Assembly (NCBI GenBank): GCA_023423655.1
Contig: JAFAFE010000005.1
Coordinates: 434,001 to 498,000 of the forward strand
Source: Pseudomonadota bacterium
GTDB lineage: Bacteria > Pseudomonadota > Alphaproteobacteria > Sphingomonadales > Sphingomonadaceae
DNA: 64,000 nt
Direction of reading: 5' to 3'
Part shown: piece after piece, positions 59,583 to 64,000 of the stretch
How the letters are laid out: the number at the start of each line of letters is the position of its first letter
Numbering within the stretch: the first letter of the stretch is position 1
Made by a program: the position numbers and the translations under genes
The notes under the pieces: model-generated
Seen by the model: only the letters and a program-made list of their open reading frames with translations
Database searches by the model: none
What the model was told of the DNA's origin: nothing

Positions 59583-62540
59583 ATGACAACGCGTATGCTC
59601 ATCGACGCGCGCCACCGGGAGGAAACCCGGGTCGCCGTCGTCAAAGGAAACCGGATCGAGGAGTTTGATTTCGAATCTGCCGAGCACAAACAGCTCAAAG
59701 GCAATATATATCTGGCAAAAGTAACCCGCGTCGAACCGTCGCTGCAAGCGGCGTTCGTCGATTATGGCGGCAATCGTCACGGCTTTCTGGCGTTCAGCGA
59801 AATCCACCCCGATTATTACCAGATCCCCAAGGAAGACCGCGACGCACTGCTCGCCGAAGAGGCTGAACATGCCGCCGAGGAAGAACGGTTGCGCGAAGCC
59901 GAGGGCGATTATGAGCCGATCAACGGCCATCATGACGATGACGGGCAGGATCATGACCGCCCGGATGCGGACATGGAACGGGCCGATCTGGAACGGAGCG
60001 ATCTGGAACGGGCCGATTTCGAAGCCGTCACCATCGACGGCGAATTTGAAGACATAACCGATGGCGATGATGATGCCGCCCCGCAACCGGAATCGGTCAG
60101 CGGCGACAATGGCCATGACGATGCCGTCTCGCACGTCCAAGCCGCCTCAGCCCTGCGCGCCAAGCGTATGGCCTTGCGCCGCCGCTATAAAATCCAGGAC
60201 GTTATCCGCCGCCGTCAGGTGCTGTTGGTGCAGGTCGTCAAGGAAGAGCGCGGCAATAAGGGCGCGGCGCTCACCACATATCTGAGCCTTGCCGGCCGCT
60301 ATTGCGTCCTCATGCCTAACACATCGCATGGAGGGGGCATCAGCCGCAAAATTTCGAACGGCGCGGACCGCAAGCGGTTAAAGTCGATTGTCGCCGAAAT
60401 GAACCTGCCGCCGTCGATGGGCTGCATTGTCCGCACCGCAGGGCTTCAACGCACCAAGACCGAAATCAAGCGCGACTTTGATTATCTCGCGCGGTTGTGG
60501 GACGAAATCCGCGACAAGACGTTGCACGCATCGGCCCCTGCGCCGATCCACACCGACAGCGACCTTATCAAGCGCGCTATCCGCGACATTTATAATCGCG
60601 ATATCGAAGAAGTGCTGGTCGAGGGCGAGGATGGCTATCGCGCGGCCAAGGACTTCATGAAATTGCTCATGCCGAGCCATGCGCGGCGGGTGCAAAATTA
60701 TGCCGATCCGGTGTCACTATTCCAACGCTATGGCGTCGAAGATCAGCTCGCGGCGATGTATAACCCGGTCGTGCAATTGAAATCAGGCGGCTATCTGGTC
60801 ATCAACCCGACCGAAGCCTTGGTATCTATCGACATCAACTCGGGCCGTTCGACGCGCGAACATGGTATCGAGCAAACGGCGGTGGCGACCAATCTTGAAG
60901 CCGCGCGCGAAATTGCGCGCCAGCTTCGCTTGCGCGACATGGCGGGCCTTGTCGTCATCGACTTTATCGACATGGAATCTAATTCCAACATCCGCAAAGT
61001 CGAAAAGGCGATGAAGGAAGCGCTCAAAAACGACCGTGCGCGTATCCAAGTCGGGCGTATTTCAGGCTTTGGCCTGATGGAAATGAGCCGCCAGCGCCTG
61101 CGCACCGGCGTTCTCGAAGCGTCGACCCGCGCCTGTCCGCATTGCGAAGGCACCGGCCTTGTCCGCACCGCCTCGTCGGCGGCCTTGTCGGCGTTGCGGA
61201 TGCTCGAAGAAGAAGCCGCCCGCGGCCGGGCAACCAAGCTGGTGCTGCGCGCCAGCACCGAAGCGAGCTTCTATGTCCTCAACAATAAACGCACCGAATT
61301 GGCGGAAATCGAGGATCGCTATGGCGTGACCGTCGAAATCCTGCCCGACGGCGAAACCGAAGGCGCACGCATGGCGCTCGACGCTTCCGGCCCGCCGCCT
61401 GCCAATGCGCCGAAATTCATTCCCGTCATAGACGAAGATGATGACTTCGACTTTATCGACGAGGAAGATGATGATGATGCGCGCGATGTGCGCGATGATG
61501 AACGCGGCGACAATGATGGCGGACGCAAGCGCAAACGCCGCCGCCGCCGTCGCGGAGGCCGCGAGCGTGACCGCGATGACAGCTTCCAGCATGACGCCGA
61601 AACCGGTGATGAGGCCGATAGCGATGCTGGCGATGGCGATGCTGTCGATAGCGACGGGAATGAAACGCAGGACGCGCGCGCCGATCAGGACGCGCGCGCC
61701 GATCAGGGCGATGAAGAAGGCCGCAAGCGTCGTCGCGGACGGCGCGGTGGCCGCCGCCGCCGTGGCCGTGAAGGCGAAGCGCGCGAAGGCGGTGAAGCCG
61801 GTGCGGACGAGGCTGGCGAAGAGGCCGTTACGGACGCCAATGCCGCTGCTGATGCTGTAACCGCCGACGCCGAAGCACCTGTTGCCGAAGCACCCACGGA
61901 CGAGGAAGCCGCACCCAAAAAGACCACGCGCCGTCGCCCGCGTGCGCGCAAGGATGCGGACGAAAGCGTGGCCGAAACGGCTCCGGCTGAGACTGCACCC
62001 GAAGAAGCGCCCGCCAAGCCGAAGCGCGCCAGCCGTGCCAAAAAGGCATCGGAACCGGTCGCTGCGGACGCTGCTGAAACGCCGGCAGAAACGCCTACCG
62101 AAAAGCCCAAGCGCGCAAGCCGCGCGCGCAAGCCCAAGGCGGAAACGGCGGTGAAGGATGCGCCGGAAACAGCGGAAACCGCTGACGCTGCGCCCGAGGC
62201 CCCCAAGGCCAAAGCGCCCGCGCGCCGCACCCGCAAGGCTGCTGCGCCCAAGGAAACGGCCACTGACACAGCGACCGACACAGCGACCGACGCGGCTAAA
62301 GATGCCCCCGAAGCGCCTGCCAAGCCTGCCCGCGCAAAAGCCGCGCCCAAACGCGCACCCCGCGCCAAGAAGGACGCCGTGACCGAAGCGGCCCCGGTGG
62401 AAGCGGCGCCCGCTGAAACCGCACCTGCTGCGGCAACACCGGCAGCAGCACCGGAAACCGCTCCGGCCGCCGAACCGGCAGACCCTGCTGGCGACAACGC
62501 CCCGCGCAAGACCGGCTGGTGGCAACGCACTTTTGGCTAG
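59583..62540 (+). CDS. rne: Ribonuclease E
   Basis: The main endoribonuclease for mRNA decay and rRNA processing, scaffold of the degradosome. In 985 residues the S1-like domain (about 35-235) is split by an acidic insertion (about 86-195, e.g. DADMERADLERSDLERADF). The DNase I-like catalytic region has VSIDINSGR and VVIDFIDMES (acids near 417 and 460), and the zinc link is CPHCEGTG (near 518). The last 350 residues are Arg/Lys/Ala/Pro/Glu-rich and disordered, with tandem repeats (ADQDARADQ). It ends in a strong terminator. Confidence 0.97.
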   Translation: MTTRMLIDARHREETRVAVVKGNRIEEFDFESAEHKQLKGNIYLAKVTRVEPSLQAAFVDYGGNRHGFLAFSEIHPDYYQIPKEDRDALLAEEAEHAAEEERLREAEGDYEPINGHHDDDGQDHDRPDADMERADLERSDLERADFEAVTIDGEFEDITDGDDDAAPQPESVSGDNGHDDAVSHVQAASALRAKRMALRRRYKIQDVIRRRQVLLVQVVKEERGNKGAALTTYLSLAGRYCVLMPNTSHGGGISRKISNGADRKRLKSIVAEMNLPPSMGCIVRTAGLQRTKTEIKRDFDYLARLWDEIRDKTLHASAPAPIHTDSDLIKRAIRDIYNRDIEEVLVEGEDGYRAAKDFMKLLMPSHARRVQNYADPVSLFQRYGVEDQLAAMYNPVVQLKSGGYLVINPTEALVSIDINSGRSTREHGIEQTAVATNLEAAREIARQLRLRDMAGLVVIDFIDMESNSNIRKVEKAMKEALKNDRARIQVGRISGFGLMEMSRQRLRTGVLEASTRACPHCEGTGLVRTASSAALSALRMLEEEAARGRATKLVLRASTEASFYVLNNKRTELAEIEDRYGVTVEILPDGETEGARMALDASGPPPANAPKFIPVIDEDDDFDFIDEEDDDDARDVRDDERGDNDGGRKRKRRRRRRGGRERDRDDSFQHDAETGDEADSDAGDGDAVDSDGNETQDARADQDARADQGDEEGRKRRRGRRGGRRRRGREGEAREGGEAGADEAGEEAVTDANAAADAVTADAEAPVAEAPTDEEAAPKKTTRRRPRARKDADESVAETAPAETAPEEAPAKPKRASRAKKASEPVAADAAETPAETPTEKPKRASRARKPKAETAVKDAPETAETADAAPEAPKAKAPARRTRKAAAPKETATDTATDTATDAAKDAPEAPAKPARAKAAPKRAPRAKKDAVTEAAPVEAAPAETAPAAATPAAAPETAPAAEPADPAGDNAPRKTGWWQRTFG

Positions 62541-62576
62541 GCTCCGGCGGCTAAACCTCCGGCCAGCACCATAAAC

Positions 62577-62615
62577 CACAAAAACCCCCGCTTTTTTCAT
62601 AAAGGCGGGGGTTTT
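62577..62615 (+). terminator. Rho-independent terminator after rne
   Basis: Arms AAAACCCCCGC and GCGGGGGTTTT with a 13-base loop, 41 bases after the rne stop. The T-run on the right is plus-strand. Confidence 0.9.
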
Positions 62616-62681
62616 GCGTTGAAGCACGCGGCATTGGATTGCCCCTTCATCATCGGTTCAGCCCCTGCTAGCATAAAGGCC

Positions 62682-64000
62682 ATGATGGATTTGCCCCGCG
62701 CCCTCCCCCGCTCCTTTCCCCACTTCTTTCCGGGCACTTTCGCCCGTCTTGCCGCTTTCCTGCTCGCGCTCACCGGCCTGATGATGGCCAGCACCGCGCA
62801 GGCGCAAAGCATTTTGCGCGACGCGGAAACCGAAAAATTGCTCGACGATATGTCCGCGCCGATCATCCAGGCGGCAGGGCTGCAACCGCGCAACGTCAAG
62901 ATCGTCCTCGTCAATGACAAGGACATCAACGCCTTCGTTGCGGGCGGGCAGATTGTCTATATCCATAGCGGCCTCATCACCGCCGCCGACAATGCCAATG
63001 AAGTGCAAGGCGTCATCGCCCACGAACTTGGTCATATCACCGGCGGCCACATCATCCGCTATTATGACGGCGCGAAACAGGCGACCGCCATTTCGCTGCT
63101 GTCGATGCTCGCAGGCATTGCCGCTGCAGCTGCAGGTGCGGGCGAAGCAGGCATGGCCGCAATGGCGCTCGGCCAGCAAGCCGCCTACACCAATATGATG
63201 AGTTTTTCGCAGACGCAGGAAGCGTCGGCGGATGCGGCTGGTGCCACCTATCTGGCGGGCGCGGGCGTCAGCGGCAAAGGCAGCATCGCTTTTTTCAAGA
63301 AGCTGCAAAATCTGGAATATCGTTATAATGCCGGGATGCGCGGCGACGGCTATGGCCGCACCCACCCGATGACTGGCGAGCGTATCCAGCGCCTTAGTGA
63401 CGGGTACCAGAAAGACCCCGCGTGGGAAAAGGCGACCGACCCCGCGCTCGAAGCCCGCTTCCAACGCGCCAAGGCCAAGCTTATCGGCTATGTCGAAGAG
63501 CCTGCGCGCACCTTGCAACTTTATCCCGAACGCGACCAGAGCGTGCCAGGCCATTATGCGCGCGCTTATGCGTGGCATAAATCGGCCTATCCCGACAAGG
63601 CGATGGCCGAAGTCAATGCGCTCGCCAAACGCCTGCCCGACGACCCTTATGTGCTGGAATTACAGGGACAGGTGCTGCTCGAATCCGGTCGCCCGAAGGA
63701 ATCGCTCGCCCCGCTGCGCCGCGCGGTTGCGCTCAGCAATAACCAGCCGCTTATCGCCGCGACCTTCGGCCATGCGCTGATCGCCACCGAAGACAGCACC
63801 AATTTCGCCGAAGCGACGCGCATCCTCAAAAATGCTGTCGCGCGCGATAATGACAATCCGTTTGCCTGGTATCAGCTTGGCGTCGTCTATCAGCAGCAAG
63901 GCGATGAACCGCGCGCCGCGCTTGCGACCGCCGAACGCTATAATCTGGAAGGCCAGCACCGGCTTGCGCTCCCCAATGCCGAAACCGCGATGGCCGGATT
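62682..64000 (+). CDS. M48 family metalloprotease with TPR-like C-terminus (cut by the window)
   Basis: A zinc protease resembling BepA/YfgC, which helps outer-membrane protein quality control. The first 439 codons are present. A signal peptide (to about residue 42, ending ASTAQAQ) is followed by the M48 core with HELGH (residues 114-118) and the third ligand in QEASADAAG. TPR-type helices follow from about residue 280 (HKSAYPDKAMAEVNALAKRL). The end is beyond the window. The ATG at 62682 is used, followed by another at 62685. Starts 67 bases after the rne terminator. Confidence 0.92.
   Translation, partial: MMDLPRALPRSFPHFFPGTFARLAAFLLALTGLMMASTAQAQSILRDAETEKLLDDMSAPIIQAAGLQPRNVKIVLVNDKDINAFVAGGQIVYIHSGLITAADNANEVQGVIAHELGHITGGHIIRYYDGAKQATAISLLSMLAGIAAAAAGAGEAGMAAMALGQQAAYTNMMSFSQTQEASADAAGATYLAGAGVSGKGSIAFFKKLQNLEYRYNAGMRGDGYGRTHPMTGERIQRLSDGYQKDPAWEKATDPALEARFQRAKAKLIGYVEEPARTLQLYPERDQSVPGHYARAYAWHKSAYPDKAMAEVNALAKRLPDDPYVLELQGQVLLESGRPKESLAPLRRAVALSNNQPLIAATFGHALIATEDSTNFAEATRILKNAVARDNDNPFAWYQLGVVYQQQGDEPRAALATAERYNLEGQHRLALPNAETAMAG

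Overview
This window is chromosomal DNA from an alphaproteobacterium, almost certainly a sphingomonad (order Sphingomonadales; I cannot fix the genus). The evidence is the aa3-type cytochrome oxidase cluster that runs through COX-assembly genes into thrC, the cobA-DUF2849-cysI-DUF934-cysH sulfite-reduction operon, an RNase E with a large acidic insertion in its S1 domain, and GC-rich coding sequence with short, frequently overlapping genes. It is mostly core genome. There are no rRNA genes, insertion sequences, phage genes or CRISPR arrays, and one tRNA gene.

Layout. 1-8.4 kb (minus): ctaC-ctaD-ctaB-coxF-like-ctaG-ctaE-DUF983-SURF1-thrC and the first codons of a coupled gene, i.e. subunits I-III of cytochrome c oxidase with heme O synthesis and copper insertion. 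8.6-11.4 kb (plus): pyrE, pdxJ, acpS, lepB. 11.8-20.3 kb: FKBP isomerase, rpsU, class II aldolase, an orphan [2Fe-2S] subunit, a nitronate-monooxygenase-like flavoprotein, MgtC/SapB, a glycosyltransferase, a hydrolase and SelO. 20.4-26.0 kb: an AstD-like dehydrogenase and the sulfur-assimilation operon. 26.1-31 kb: a membrane EAL protein, a GNAT acetyltransferase, and dnaB with two DnaA-box-like sites upstream. 31.1-34.0 kb: an operon UPF0262 / GH25-like / cdd / GH25 / dcd. 34.3-42.8 kb: DoxX, a PPP-type phosphatase, a thioesterase, a DNA-binding-like protein overlapping it antisense, an MFS exporter, an EF-hand protein and an OmpR/EnvZ-like pair. 43-50.7 kb: tRNA-Arg(TCT), a YhhQ-type transporter, purC-purS-purQ, a KefB/YbaL antiporter, a DksA-like protein and a LysR regulator. 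50.8-64 kb: a small gene, a lipoprotein methyltransferase, prfB, PBP1a, an amidase, two hypotheticals, rne and a truncated M48 protease. mrcA, the amidase and the M48/TPR protease are all cell-envelope functions.

The most unusual material is in the non-coding and duplicated parts. At least five families of palindromic, MITE/REP-like repeats sit between genes. One (outer arms of the type CCTCCCC..GGGGAGG) carries an internal hairpin whose stem sequence differs between copies while base pairing is kept. One copy lies inside the 3' end of cobA and is translated as 41 codons of a 50-residue C-terminal tail; another supplies the Shine-Dalgarno sequence of acpS. The second protein-level surprise is a pair of GH25-type membrane-anchored proteins flanking cdd: one has the three expected catalytic acids, the other has alanine at exactly those three positions. 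A third is the AstD-like dehydrogenase, which keeps its catalytic Cys and Glu but lacks the usual oxyanion-hole Asn.

Start codons below were chosen by ribosome-binding site, overlap with the upstream stop and family length. Where these disagree I say so.
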